From Marinoscillum sp049115815 (GTDB taxonomy: Bacteria; Bacteroidota; Bacteroidia; Cytophagales; Cyclobacteriaceae), in the NCBI GenBank assembly GCA_049115815.1, contig JAGDZO010000005.1:62001-126000 (forward strand): a stretch of 64,000 nt of DNA, written 5' to 3'. The translations under genes and the position numbers were made by a program. The first letter of the stretch is position 1; each line of letters begins with the position of its first letter. Of the stretch, positions 8,769 to 17,848 are shown piece after piece. The notes below the pieces were generated by a model. The model searched no databases, was not told the DNA's origin, and was given only the letters and a program-made list of their open reading frames with translations.

Positions 8769-9788
8769 ATGCGAAAATTTTTACTCATCCTTCCTTTTGC
8801 GTTGCTCATAACCTCATGTGAACCAGAAGAATTCGACGATACCAATAATTCTATTGACTTCAGCGACAACTCTTTTTCGTTTATCGAAACTATAGTTTTT
8901 GATGATTATCCGGGAGAATCAAGAACGAATATTTATGACATAGACAATGACCTATTGATCAACCTTGATGTTCAAACTTCTTTCTTAAGTCGGGCAAAAT
9001 GGATTAACCGTGAGCTAATATATTCGGATGATTTTTCCATCAAAAGATACAATCCTAAATCAAAAGAAATAACAGTCCTATTCGAGCCTGAGCGGAGTAT
9101 TCAAAACTATGATTACATGAATGAGCAGATAGTTTACTCCGATTACAATGAAATTTACCTTTTCGATTTGAAAACCGAGTCCCTAATTCATATTACAGAA
9201 AATATTGAAGGTGAGTTCAGAACACCCCAGTTTTCACCCGATGGCAACTCAATTTTATTCAATAAAAGGGTAAACCGTATTCGAGATGGTGATAATGCGC
9301 CTACTCGTACTACCCAGTTTATGGTTTATAAAATTGGCAGCAAGGCATTCCAGGAAGTCCAGATGTTCGATGAGTTTGCTTCTCCCAATAATGAGCCTAG
9401 TTGGTCTCCTGGTAGCAACGAGATCCTGTATTCTCAATTTGAAGCTGTTTTTATCTATAATCTTGACTTGAACAAACTTACACGTGTGACTGACGAAGAT
9501 ATTGTTGCTAGAAATCCTGTTTTCTCCCCTGATGGAAACATGATGAGCTATTTTAGCTCAACGGACAATTCAAACGACCTACTTACGATCTATGATTTCG
9601 ACACTCAAACCAACAAAATCATTAGTAATGTTTCATCTTACCAATCCTCTTGGCATGATAAGTCTGATAGAATCCTCTTTTGTACAGATGATGGGATTTA
9701 TCAATTCAACCTCTCAAATAATGATCTAACCAAAATGATCGAGGGTAATAAATCTATTGCCTTGCACTCTACTCAATGGATTCGCTGA
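8769..9788 (+). CDS. Lipoprotein with WD40-like PD40 beta-propeller (TolB-like)
   Basis: 339 aa. The N-terminus MRKFLLILPFALLITSCEPE is a lipoprotein signal peptide with the lipidated Cys at residue 17. The body shows repeated PD40-type blades: PQFSPDGNSILFNKR, PSWSPGSNEILYSQ, PVFSPDGNMMSYFSS and SSWHDKSDRILFCTD, as in the TolB propeller. It is probably anchored in the outer or inner membrane facing the periplasm or exterior and acts as a protein- or ligand-binding platform; no enzyme motif is seen. It stands alone, with the truncated receptor remnant immediately downstream on the opposite strand. Confidence 0.85.
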   Translation: MRKFLLILPFALLITSCEPEEFDDTNNSIDFSDNSFSFIETIVFDDYPGESRTNIYDIDNDLLINLDVQTSFLSRAKWINRELIYSDDFSIKRYNPKSKEITVLFEPERSIQNYDYMNEQIVYSDYNEIYLFDLKTESLIHITENIEGEFRTPQFSPDGNSILFNKRVNRIRDGDNAPTRTTQFMVYKIGSKAFQEVQMFDEFASPNNEPSWSPGSNEILYSQFEAVFIYNLDLNKLTRVTDEDIVARNPVFSPDGNMMSYFSSTDNSNDLLTIYDFDTQTNKIISNVSSYQSSWHDKSDRILFCTDDGIYQFNLSNNDLTKMIEGNKSIALHSTQWIR

Positions 9789-9801
9789 GGCATCACAACT
9801 C

Positions 9802-10214
9802 CATACCAAACAATTGATAATTAAGCATCTACTTATCGATCGCCATCATTGTCATTTCCTCCAGCATCTTTTAGATCGTCGTTAGATATCTTTCTCACCT
9901 TCTTAGGTGCTCGCTGTTTCAGCTTACCAATCCTATAGCTGAAGTTGACTCTGAAATTCAAAAGCTGTAGTTCTCTTGTGCTCCTCTGCGCTAAAAACGG
10001 AGTGGTGACTTCAGAATCCAGAAAACTTCGTGGGGTGGCGAAATTATTAGCACCAATACCGACGCTCCCTTTATCATTTTTGAAATTACGGTTGATACTG
10101 AGACTATAGATATAAAATGGATTCGTGAATCCTTGAAGTTCCACTCGCGAACTACGATAGAATCCAAACATCTGAAGCACCCAAAGATCTGTCAGTTTAT
10201 AGCTACCAAATAGT
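9802..10214. repeat. Direct repeat, copy 1 (duplicated receptor 3' end plus flank)
   Basis: This stretch matches 13101-13513 in the same orientation at roughly 95% by eye, including about 30 bp of non-coding flank beyond the stop codon (CATACCAAAC and AATTAAGCATC). The two copies bracket the 859-aa T9SS protein gene. Confidence 0.85.
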
Positions 10215-10215
10215 C
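9833..10215 (-). pseudogene. Orphan C-terminal fragment of an outer-membrane beta-barrel receptor
   Basis: The reading frame encodes the last ~127 residues of the receptor gene at 13128-15638, from the RLFGSYKLTDLWVLQ stretch to the final GGNDNDGDR. The C-terminal 113 residues differ at one position only (V versus I in KGSVGIGANNF), while the DNA differs at roughly 15-20 mostly synonymous sites. Homology stops abruptly near 10214, and an in-frame TAA lies a few codons beyond. There is no signal peptide and no start codon in a proper context, so it cannot make a functional barrel. It is a remnant of a second full receptor gene or of a segmental duplication. Confidence 0.88.
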
Positions 10216-10507
10216 TCGCTCCAATTAGCAGTTAAACTGATTTCCGATTCATATTGATTCCTCAAGGATTTCCTTCTAAGGCCAAAATAGGATGTGAAAA
10301 TTTCACTCAATCTCAATCTAAGGCAGGAATTTTTAGGCCTAATGATACCTGTACCAATAATGGATTCAGTTAGCTCGAAATAATTTTATAGCGGTATCAG
10401 TAATTATAATTTAACAAATGCCTTATTCAACCATCAAAAAAACTAAATTAGCAAAAAAGTCAGGATTACGATCGGTAGCCTGATGTTACAAACAATCAGA
10501 TTAGCTT
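10216..10507. other. Intergenic spacer upstream of the 859-aa T9SS gene
   Basis: 292 bp of AT-rich sequence following the sharp end of receptor homology. It must hold the promoter for the downstream plus-strand gene. I see no recognisable coding remnant or RNA. Confidence 0.4.
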
Positions 10508-13087
10508 ATGAAAAAAGTGTACTTGCTCATCGTTTTTTTTAATCTGATTTCCTTACTGGATATTCAAGCACAAGGTGTGTTGAACATAACCCATCCAATG
10601 GAGGGATCTTTTTATAAAGGAGAGGTGAGAATAGTTGCTTCATGTGGAGATAAATGCGACAGCATTCGTGTGAGCGTAAGCTATAACGACTTCTATTGGC
10701 AAAGTGATTATTACAGTTTTGGTAACCAAGTAGATACGACCATTCTCCTAAGTAGTGCTGGTATTTATGACCTAAGGATTACAGCGTATGGTGATTTCGG
10801 TATTGAATCTAAAAGTTTCTATGATTTATTACATGGGTTGTATAATCCAAATATCAAGAAAGTAGCAAGTTTTGATGACGCAATAGTACATGTGGAGAAT
10901 AACAAAGTAGTGACAAAAGGGACGGATCAAATAAACATTATTGATCTAGAAACAATGGAACGAAAGGAGATTAGAATCGAGGAAGTTGAGAACCTCAGCC
11001 TTGTGAATATTAAAATAATCCCTCATGGCTTAGTCTATACACTTGGTGAATCAGGGGTAGATCCAAAATTGTTTCTATATCAAGATAATAAGATCACCCA
11101 GCTAGAAGGGAGTACCGGTAATTTTGCAGTAAGTGGGGATAATGTCATCTGGTTTTCCAATGGGCAAACTCTTAACCGTAAAAACATTATTTCTAATTCT
11201 CTGGAGGTAGTACAACTTGAAAATCAAGTCTCATACAATTTAAACTATCCAATAGAACCCATCAATGAGAAGGGGGAAGTCACTTTTTATACTTCAACTA
11301 AAGACATCTATCTGTTTGACAGTGTAGGAAACATCTCGAAAATTAACCAAACAATGGATGCTTATTATCCAGTAGCAAATAGTAACGGTGTATACTATTC
11401 CAACTATGATGGCACAAAATTCTTTCATAATGATTTGAATGAAGAAAAGCTCCTTTTTGAAGGAAACTTGGACTCATCCTCCAATTATAAAGCGAAAGGA
11501 AATTATGTTGCTATACAACCAATAGATAGCAACAATCATAAGCAAATTGCTGTGATTGACTCATTAGGAGAATTGAATACAGTATCCAAGTTGGACACAG
11601 ATACAGAATTAATAGGCCTAAGCGCGAATGGAGGTACCTTGTTCTCGACCCATCGTGCCATCAATTCTTGGTATCTCCTTGACGATTTGTATTTATCATA
11701 CGAAAATTACTCAGTACGCAAAATGGCTGTATTTAATACTAGTATAGTAACCACTAATTACTACCAGGATAGCAATGAATGGCAAATGACAAATAGCAAT
11801 ACATTGTATAAATTAGACACAACAGAAACTGTATATTCATTAGAGGCATTGAGTAAAACGATAAAAGAAGATGAACAATTGAATTTGAGTCAATATGATT
11901 TTCTTATTTCAAGTGAGGAAGAAACTTTCATTTATAATTTCAGAATTGACAGTGTACCTAAACTAGGAAATTTATATTATTACAAACAACCTTATCATGC
12001 GAAAGACCGCCTCCAAAAAATTCTGGTGACCAAAGGGTACACCCTTAAAACTTCAGATTTATTTACCGGTGGTACACTAAAGAATTTTAAGTATGAACCC
12101 TATCCTGGTGTCTCCGGAGTTGATATATTTTATTGGAATGCGGATATAGGATATGGGTTTAAAGACATCAATCAGACTGCTACAATTGAAATAATACCCG
12201 AGAATAACCCACCAAGGTTTTCCGTATCTGATTTAGTCAGAAATGAAGACTTTGTAGGTGCTCAATCCAATGCTATCGTAATACATGACATCCCCATTGA
12301 CGAACAGTCACAGGAAATTACATTTTCCATTTCACCATCATCCATCGATTTTGCCGAAATGAAACTCAATCCGAAAACCGGAATAGTAAATATTTATCCA
12401 ATTCTCAATGCATTTGGAACACAGGAATTAGTAATCACTGCTGATGATGGTCAACCCAAAAATAATCTATACTCTCGTACATTCTCAATAACCGTCTTAC
12501 CTGTAAATGATGAGCCTATTGCCCATATCACCACTGACACAATGATGGTTTTGAATGAAACTATTTCATTGAACCTATTAGTTGAAGATGTCGATTTATG
12601 GGAGTACCCTACGCTAGAGACCATTACTGTAAATTTAACATCTGAAAACGAATCGATAATTGAGAATCAAGACATAGTAATTGAGGAAGAAATTAAAAGC
12701 GAACGCTTCAAAATTAACATCAAATCAAGTGGAAAAGCCACAGGCCTATGTCCAATGATTTTGGAAGTTTCCGACTATCATTCTACAACCCGAGAGTTTA
12801 TATTCATCGAAGTTGTGAAATCGCTTTCTAACCCCAAATTAAGCACCTCTGAGGTTAATGTATATCCAATACCAACATCTTCAGAATTAAACATTGAGAT
12901 TAATCAGAAAGACAATTATACAATTGAATTTTTTGATTTATCAGGAGCCAAAATCTCAAGCATAGAAAAAAAGAACACGCAGTTTTTGAAACTAAACTTA
13001 GATGCGTTTAACTCTGGAACTTACATCTTGAAAATCCGAAACAATGGACAATATATTTCAACCAGCAAAATAATTGTCAGTCGCTAA
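10508..13087 (+). CDS. Secreted T9SS type A sorting-domain protein with cadherin-like repeats
   Basis: 859 aa. A signal peptide (MKKVYLLIVFFNLISLLDIQA) is followed by a ~90-residue beta domain with a disulfide-candidate CGDKC motif. A propeller-like region spans about 110-430 (ENLSLVNIKIIPHGLVYTLG, SGDNVIWFSNGQ). Bacterial cadherin/tandem-95-like modules lie at about 470-760, marked by IIPENNPPRFSVSDLV and VLPVNDEPIAHITTD. The last ~80 residues are a T9SS type A domain: VNVYPIPTSSELNIEI, FDLSGAKISSI, NSGTYILKIRNNGQ. It is exported through the outer membrane by T9SS and either anchored or released. No catalytic motif is seen, so adhesion or matrix binding is the likely role. The gene is bracketed by the two copies of the receptor 3' repeat. 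Confidence 0.85.
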   Translation: MKKVYLLIVFFNLISLLDIQAQGVLNITHPMEGSFYKGEVRIVASCGDKCDSIRVSVSYNDFYWQSDYYSFGNQVDTTILLSSAGIYDLRITAYGDFGIESKSFYDLLHGLYNPNIKKVASFDDAIVHVENNKVVTKGTDQINIIDLETMERKEIRIEEVENLSLVNIKIIPHGLVYTLGESGVDPKLFLYQDNKITQLEGSTGNFAVSGDNVIWFSNGQTLNRKNIISNSLEVVQLENQVSYNLNYPIEPINEKGEVTFYTSTKDIYLFDSVGNISKINQTMDAYYPVANSNGVYYSNYDGTKFFHNDLNEEKLLFEGNLDSSSNYKAKGNYVAIQPIDSNNHKQIAVIDSLGELNTVSKLDTDTELIGLSANGGTLFSTHRAINSWYLLDDLYLSYENYSVRKMAVFNTSIVTTNYYQDSNEWQMTNSNTLYKLDTTETVYSLEALSKTIKEDEQLNLSQYDFLISSEEETFIYNFRIDSVPKLGNLYYYKQPYHAKDRLQKILVTKGYTLKTSDLFTGGTLKNFKYEPYPGVSGVDIFYWNADIGYGFKDINQTATIEIIPENNPPRFSVSDLVRNEDFVGAQSNAIVIHDIPIDEQSQEITFSISPSSIDFAEMKLNPKTGIVNIYPILNAFGTQELVITADDGQPKNNLYSRTFSITVLPVNDEPIAHITTDTMMVLNETISLNLLVEDVDLWEYPTLETITVNLTSENESIIENQDIVIEEEIKSERFKINIKSSGKATGLCPMILEVSDYHSTTREFIFIEVVKSLSNPKLSTSEVNVYPIPTSSELNIEINQKDNYTIEFFDLSGAKISSIEKKNTQFLKLNLDAFNSGTYILKIRNNGQYISTSKIIVSR

Positions 13088-13100
13088 CACGCACTATTTG

Positions 13101-13513
13101 CATACCAAACATTAATTAAGCATCCACTTATCGATCGCCATCATTGTCATTTCCTCCGGCATCCTTTAGATCGTCGTTAGATATCTTTCTCACCTTCTTA
13201 GGTGCTCGCTGTTTCAGTTTACCAATCCTATAGCTGAAGTTGACTCTGAAATTCAAAAGCTGTAGTTCTCTTGTGCTCCTCTGAGCTAAAAACGGAGTAG
13301 TGACTTCAGAATCCAGAAAACTTCGTGGGGTGGCGAAATTATTAGCACCAATGCCTATACTTCCTTTATCATTTTTGAAATTACGGTTGATACTGAGACT
13401 ATAGATATAAAACGGGTTCGTGAACCCCTGAAGTTCCACTCGCGAACTACGATAGAATCCAAACATCTGAAGCACCCAAAGATCTGTCAGTTTATAGCTA
13501 CCAAATAGTCTCG
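13101..13513. repeat. Direct repeat, copy 2 (3' end of the intact receptor gene)
   Basis: Parent or sister copy of the 9802-10214 segment. Here it is continuous with the full receptor gene, whose reading frame runs on past 13513. Confidence 0.85.
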
Positions 13514-15638
13514 TGTTAAACACAAATCCTTGGTTTTGAGCATTGAAGAGTGGATCATCTATATTGTTAGTCAGGACGGAATAAAAGGCATCTACCCCAC
13601 CATTCAAGGTAAGTTTGCCCTTGCGAATACTCGCGAAAGCATTAATACCATAAGCATCTTCCTCACCGATATTCTGATAAGTAGTGTAAACAGTATCCTG
13701 ACCAATAGTCTCTCTCACAGACTGAATACTTCCATTGGTAGATCTCACAAAAGCAGAAACACTCACAGACGTTGATCGCTTAAACTGACTCAATGAAAGC
13801 TCTATCTGATCGGTAAACTCTGGAAGCAGGTTTGGATTACCCTGCGAAATATCCAAAGGATTGGCAGCATTGATGTTGGGATTGAGAAACTGAAGACTCG
13901 GTCGGGCGATTCTCCTAGAATAACCCAGCTTCAAGGTCTTATTCTCCTTTAATTTCTTAGATAAATTCACACTAGGCACCAATGTGCCATAATCGCCAAT
14001 TTCGAGATCACTGCCCTCAGCGAAATTGGCCGTGATGGTCGTATATTCATAACGTCCACCAGCTTGAAGGGTGATGTCAAGCGGCAGCTCCATCAGACCT
14101 GATATGAACCCAGCAGATACATTCTGTAGGTACTCAAACGAATTGCTTATTCCTGCGCCTTCCAGTCTGCTATATGGTTCATTGCCTTCTCTCTGAAACA
14201 ACTGAAAGTCACTAGTCACTGTTCTTGAGATGTTTTTGAGTCCCATTTCGATTCGGGCGTTCTCGCCCATGGGCTCTACGTAATCCAGCTGAACGGTGAA
14301 CTCCTTATTGTAACTGATATTCTCATTCTTAGTATCAAATGGGTTTGCTCCACTCACGTTTTCTATCGAAAAATCATTATTTCGAGTGTCCTGGCTGTAG
14401 AGTGAAATGAAACTTATCTCCTTCCCTTTTTTCTCAAATGACCGGATATAATTGAAGTTAACATCTACGCTATTGGAATTGGTCAGTGAGAAAACGTCCT
14501 GAACAAATGATCTTGAATCATTGGCATCCATGATTTCGGTAAGGCGATCATCTTGGTTATTGCGTGAGTCGAAAATTCTGTAATTAACACCTCCACCTAT
14601 GAAGTTGTATTTGTTAAAAGTATAGTCCCACCCAAAGTTGTACCGACCAGATATCCGAGAACTCAAGGTCTCGGCATACTGATTGGTGCTTGACAATTGA
14701 TTACCTGATTGATCAGTGACAATTTGTTGGTTGTCAAAAGACCCCAAAATATTGTATCCCGCGTATCCATTTCCGCCTAAGGACAAACCTAACTTACCTC
14801 GTCTACACCCAGCATTCAGTCCCAAACTCGAACCTCGATAGCCTACTGAGGAGTTGACCGAAAGTGTCCCTCCTTCGAGGTTGTTCTTTTTGGTGATGAT
14901 ATTGATAATCCCTCCCGTACCCTCAGCATCGTACCTTGCCGAAGGTGAGGTAATCACCTCTACAGATTCGATCTCATCTGCAGGAATCTGACGCAGCGCA
15001 TCTGCCAGATTTCCGGCTGTGATAGTCGAGGGTTTGCCGTCTATCAAGACGGTGATATTACTGCTGCCTCGCAGTGAAACATTGCCATCAAGATCAACAG
15101 ACAAAAGCGGGACTCGTCTCAGTACATCAGAGGCATCTCCCCCTGCTGTGGTCAGATCCTGAGAGGCATTGTAGACTATTCGATCCACTTTATCTTCAAT
15201 CAATTCCTTTTTGCCCTCTATCACAACTTGGTCCAATTCGGTTGAAGAAAATGTAAGTACGATATTCCCCAGATCGTAAGACTCTCCCTTACCCGTAATT
15301 ACGAAAGGCCCCTTTTCGACAGTGGTATATCCGATAAATGAGATACTTACGTTATACTCACCCTCGCTAATGTTCTTGATGACCCATTTCCCATTCTCTT
15401 GTGCTATGGTCCCCTCGATGAGTTTATTGTCAGTAGCATTCAATACACTAATCGTAGCATAAGGAACAGGTTCGTTGGATTCGTCCAACACAGTACCGCT
15501 CATTTTACCATAGCCCACTTTAGGGACAGATCCTCCACCATACCCGGCCGGAGGGCCAGAAGGTCTTTGCGCAAAAGAGGTACTGACTGTGAAAAATGAA
15601 AATGTTCCAAGTAAAAGTAGCTTGTAGAAAAACTGCAT
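13128..15638 (-). CDS. TonB-dependent receptor-like outer-membrane beta-barrel protein
   Basis: About 836 aa from the ATG at 15638, which opens a clear signal peptide (MQFFYKLLLLGTFSFFTVST); the longer frame from 15692 adds an unlikely leader. A CarboxypepD_reg-like domain follows at about 45-130 (GYGKMSGTVLDESNEPVPYA). Next is a plug domain (LIEDKVDRIVYNAS, DVLRRVPLLSVDLDGNVSLR, VLIDGKPSTITAG, SARYDAEGTGGIINIITKK). The rest is a beta-barrel of the outer-membrane beta-barrel family (OMP_b-brl_3), ending with a polar NDNDGDR tail. No TonB box is obvious, and the substrate is unknown. It is divergent from the DUF885 gene. Its last ~127 codons are duplicated at 9833-10215. Confidence 0.92.
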   Translation of the reverse strand: MQFFYKLLLLGTFSFFTVSTSFAQRPSGPPAGYGGGSVPKVGYGKMSGTVLDESNEPVPYATISVLNATDNKLIEGTIAQENGKWVIKNISEGEYNVSISFIGYTTVEKGPFVITGKGESYDLGNIVLTFSSTELDQVVIEGKKELIEDKVDRIVYNASQDLTTAGGDASDVLRRVPLLSVDLDGNVSLRGSSNITVLIDGKPSTITAGNLADALRQIPADEIESVEVITSPSARYDAEGTGGIINIITKKNNLEGGTLSVNSSVGYRGSSLGLNAGCRRGKLGLSLGGNGYAGYNILGSFDNQQIVTDQSGNQLSSTNQYAETLSSRISGRYNFGWDYTFNKYNFIGGGVNYRIFDSRNNQDDRLTEIMDANDSRSFVQDVFSLTNSNSVDVNFNYIRSFEKKGKEISFISLYSQDTRNNDFSIENVSGANPFDTKNENISYNKEFTVQLDYVEPMGENARIEMGLKNISRTVTSDFQLFQREGNEPYSRLEGAGISNSFEYLQNVSAGFISGLMELPLDITLQAGGRYEYTTITANFAEGSDLEIGDYGTLVPSVNLSKKLKENKTLKLGYSRRIARPSLQFLNPNINAANPLDISQGNPNLLPEFTDQIELSLSQFKRSTSVSVSAFVRSTNGSIQSVRETIGQDTVYTTYQNIGEEDAYGINAFASIRKGKLTLNGGVDAFYSVLTNNIDDPLFNAQNQGFVFNTRLFGSYKLTDLWVLQMFGFYRSSRVELQGFTNPFYIYSLSINRNFKNDKGSIGIGANNFATPRSFLDSEVTTPFLAQRSTRELQLLNFRVNFSYRIGKLKQRAPKKVRKISNDDLKDAGGNDNDGDR

Positions 15639-15881
15639 AGTCCAATGTTTTAAATCAACTTGAACTACAATCCGAAGACTGTTTTGTTTCATTTACTTAT
15701 TAACTTTTTGATGAGCGGCAGTTAAATCCATTGAACGCACAAGAGATATTAGACCGTTTTACGTGCAATCAATCATGGCTATAGAATTTCCCAAACGGTC
15801 TCGTTCATTTCACTCAATAAGGGCTTGAAGATTATTAAAAGGAAAATTTATAGAGCTAACTTTAAAATCAAAACCACCGAC

Positions 15882-17762
15882 ATGACTAAAAGACGCACTT
15901 GGAAAATTTGGATATTGAGAACCCTCCTGATTGTTTTTCTAATTGGAGCAGGTTTCATCATCAATCTCGTTTGGTTTAAACCTTTCAGCATAAGGTTATT
16001 CTATGATAAGCTCTTTGTGGAGTTGGCTATTGATAGCCCCGAGATTACTACGTCCATGGGGATTCCTGTGCTGTATGATAGATCTAAAGCTGACCTGGAT
16101 GATATCTCAGATGATAAAAAATGGGAATCCTTTAACAAGACCAAAGATGATTACAATACCCTATTGAGCTATGATTTTGAAAGTCAATCAGAAGAAAATA
16201 AGCTCAACACCAAAATACTAGGCTTCTTCCTCAAGGGGCAGGTAGAAGGTGAAGAATTCTTCTATCATGGATACCCAGTAAACCAAATGGGTGGGGTTCA
16301 AAGCAGTCTTCCTAGCTTCATGGAAAATTCGCATAAGCTAAGAAACGAGAGCGACGCAGAGGCTTATATCTCCCGTCTATCAAAATTCGACACCAAGTTT
16401 GAGCAACTAATAGAAAACCTCAAAATATCAGAAGAAAAGGGCATTATTCCACCAAAATTTGTCATTGATAGGGTGCTGACTGAAATGAAGGGATTCATTG
16501 GAGTGGATAATGGAAGTGACATCAACATCCAGGAATCTAGCGAGTCACTTACACCAGTCAAATCGAACATTTTGTTTACAAATTTCGAGACGAAAATTGA
16601 CGACATTGAGGAATTATCTCAAGAGCAAAAAGACGATTACAAGAAACAAGTAGCGGATGAAATAGAAACCACGGTCTTCGGTGCTTATGGAAAACTTATA
16701 AGCTATTTCGAACAACTCAGAACAAAAGCAACCACTGACGATGGCGTTTGGAAATTACCTAATGGTGAAGCCTACTATCGCTATCAATTGAAGCAGCGAA
16801 CAACCACAGACCTTGACCCTGAAGAAGTACATCAAATAGGACTAGCTGAAATAGCTCGAATTAAAGGAGAAATGCTAGCCATTCTCCAATCGGAAGGTTA
16901 TGCTGATACCACCAAATCACTTGGCGCTATCATTCAGGAACTCAATAAAGAGGAGCGCTTTCTATTTCCAGACAATGATGAAGGCCGCCAAATGATCCTC
17001 GATGAATACAATAGAATCCTTGCGGAAATAAGCGCAGGAATAGATGAAGCCTTCGACGTGCGTCCTAAAGCAGAACTAGAGGTAAAGCGTGTGCCGGAGT
17101 TTAAGGAAGAAGGATCAGCTGGAGCGTATTACAACAGACCTGCTATGGATGGGTCGCGAGGCGGAACATTCTATGCCAATCTGAGAAATGTTAAAGAAAC
17201 CGTAAAATTTGGAATGAAAACGCTCGCTTACCACGAGGGAATACCAGGTCATCACTTTCAGATAGCCATACAGTCAGAACTAGAGGGTGTGCCTATTTTC
17301 AGGACGATAGGACTCTTCACCGCCTACATAGAAGGTTGGGCTCTATACTCAGAGCAATTGGCTTGGGAGATGGGCTTCTATGAAAATGACCCTTTCGGGA
17401 ATTTGGGGAGATTGCAGGCAGAGATGTTTAGAGCCGTCAGACTGGTAGTGGATACCGGCATTCATCACAAGAGATGGACGAGAGAAGAAGCCATCGCGTT
17501 TATGGTGGAAAACACGGGTATGACTACCACGGAGGTCACCACTGAGATAGAGCGATATATCGTTTGGCCAGGTCAGGCTTGTGCCTACAAAATTGGGATG
17601 ATCAAAATACTCGAACTCAGAGAAAAAGCTAAAACCGCACTTGGAAGCCAATTTGAATTAAAAGAGTTTCACAATGTGGTTTTGAAAAACGGTGCAGTAC
17701 CTCTGGCTATATTGGAAGAAATCATAGATGATTACATCAGCGAAACACTTAGCAATAGCTAA
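15882..17762 (+). CDS. DUF885 family protein, putative membrane-anchored metallopeptidase-like enzyme
   Basis: About 626 aa from the ATG at 15882; the frame also opens 57 bases upstream at a TTG, but the ATG directly precedes the membrane anchor. TWKIWILRTLLIVFLIGAGF is an uncleaved N-terminal helix. The rest matches DUF885 (PF05960). The family signature HEGIPGHHFQ at about residues 451-460 has the H-E-x4-H-H layout expected to bind metal, followed by EGWALYSEQLAWEMGFY and a PGQACAYKIGM motif near the C-terminus. DUF885 proteins are poorly characterised and proposed to be peptidases; the substrate is unknown. It is divergent from the receptor gene and converges on the BatA-operon tail. Confidence 0.88.
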   Translation: MTKRRTWKIWILRTLLIVFLIGAGFIINLVWFKPFSIRLFYDKLFVELAIDSPEITTSMGIPVLYDRSKADLDDISDDKKWESFNKTKDDYNTLLSYDFESQSEENKLNTKILGFFLKGQVEGEEFFYHGYPVNQMGGVQSSLPSFMENSHKLRNESDAEAYISRLSKFDTKFEQLIENLKISEEKGIIPPKFVIDRVLTEMKGFIGVDNGSDINIQESSESLTPVKSNILFTNFETKIDDIEELSQEQKDDYKKQVADEIETTVFGAYGKLISYFEQLRTKATTDDGVWKLPNGEAYYRYQLKQRTTTDLDPEEVHQIGLAEIARIKGEMLAILQSEGYADTTKSLGAIIQELNKEERFLFPDNDEGRQMILDEYNRILAEISAGIDEAFDVRPKAELEVKRVPEFKEEGSAGAYYNRPAMDGSRGGTFYANLRNVKETVKFGMKTLAYHEGIPGHHFQIAIQSELEGVPIFRTIGLFTAYIEGWALYSEQLAWEMGFYENDPFGNLGRLQAEMFRAVRLVVDTGIHHKRWTREEAIAFMVENTGMTTTEVTTEIERYIVWPGQACAYKIGMIKILELREKAKTALGSQFELKEFHNVVLKNGAVPLAILEEIIDDYISETLSNS

Positions 17763-17800
17763 ATAGGATCTCATTAGCGATGCATTGTCCGGAATAAAGC

Positions 17801-17826
17801 CAAAAGAGAACTTTGCTTCTCTTTCA
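17801..17826. terminator. Possible shared terminator between convergent genes
   Basis: AAAGAGAA at 17803-17810 pairs with TTCTCTTT at 17817-17824 around a 6-base loop. It lies in the 86-bp gap between the convergent DUF885 gene and the last gene of the MoxR operon. The stem is weak and AU-rich. Confidence 0.4.
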
Positions 17827-17848
17827 TATTTTCATCATGCCCTTGGCG

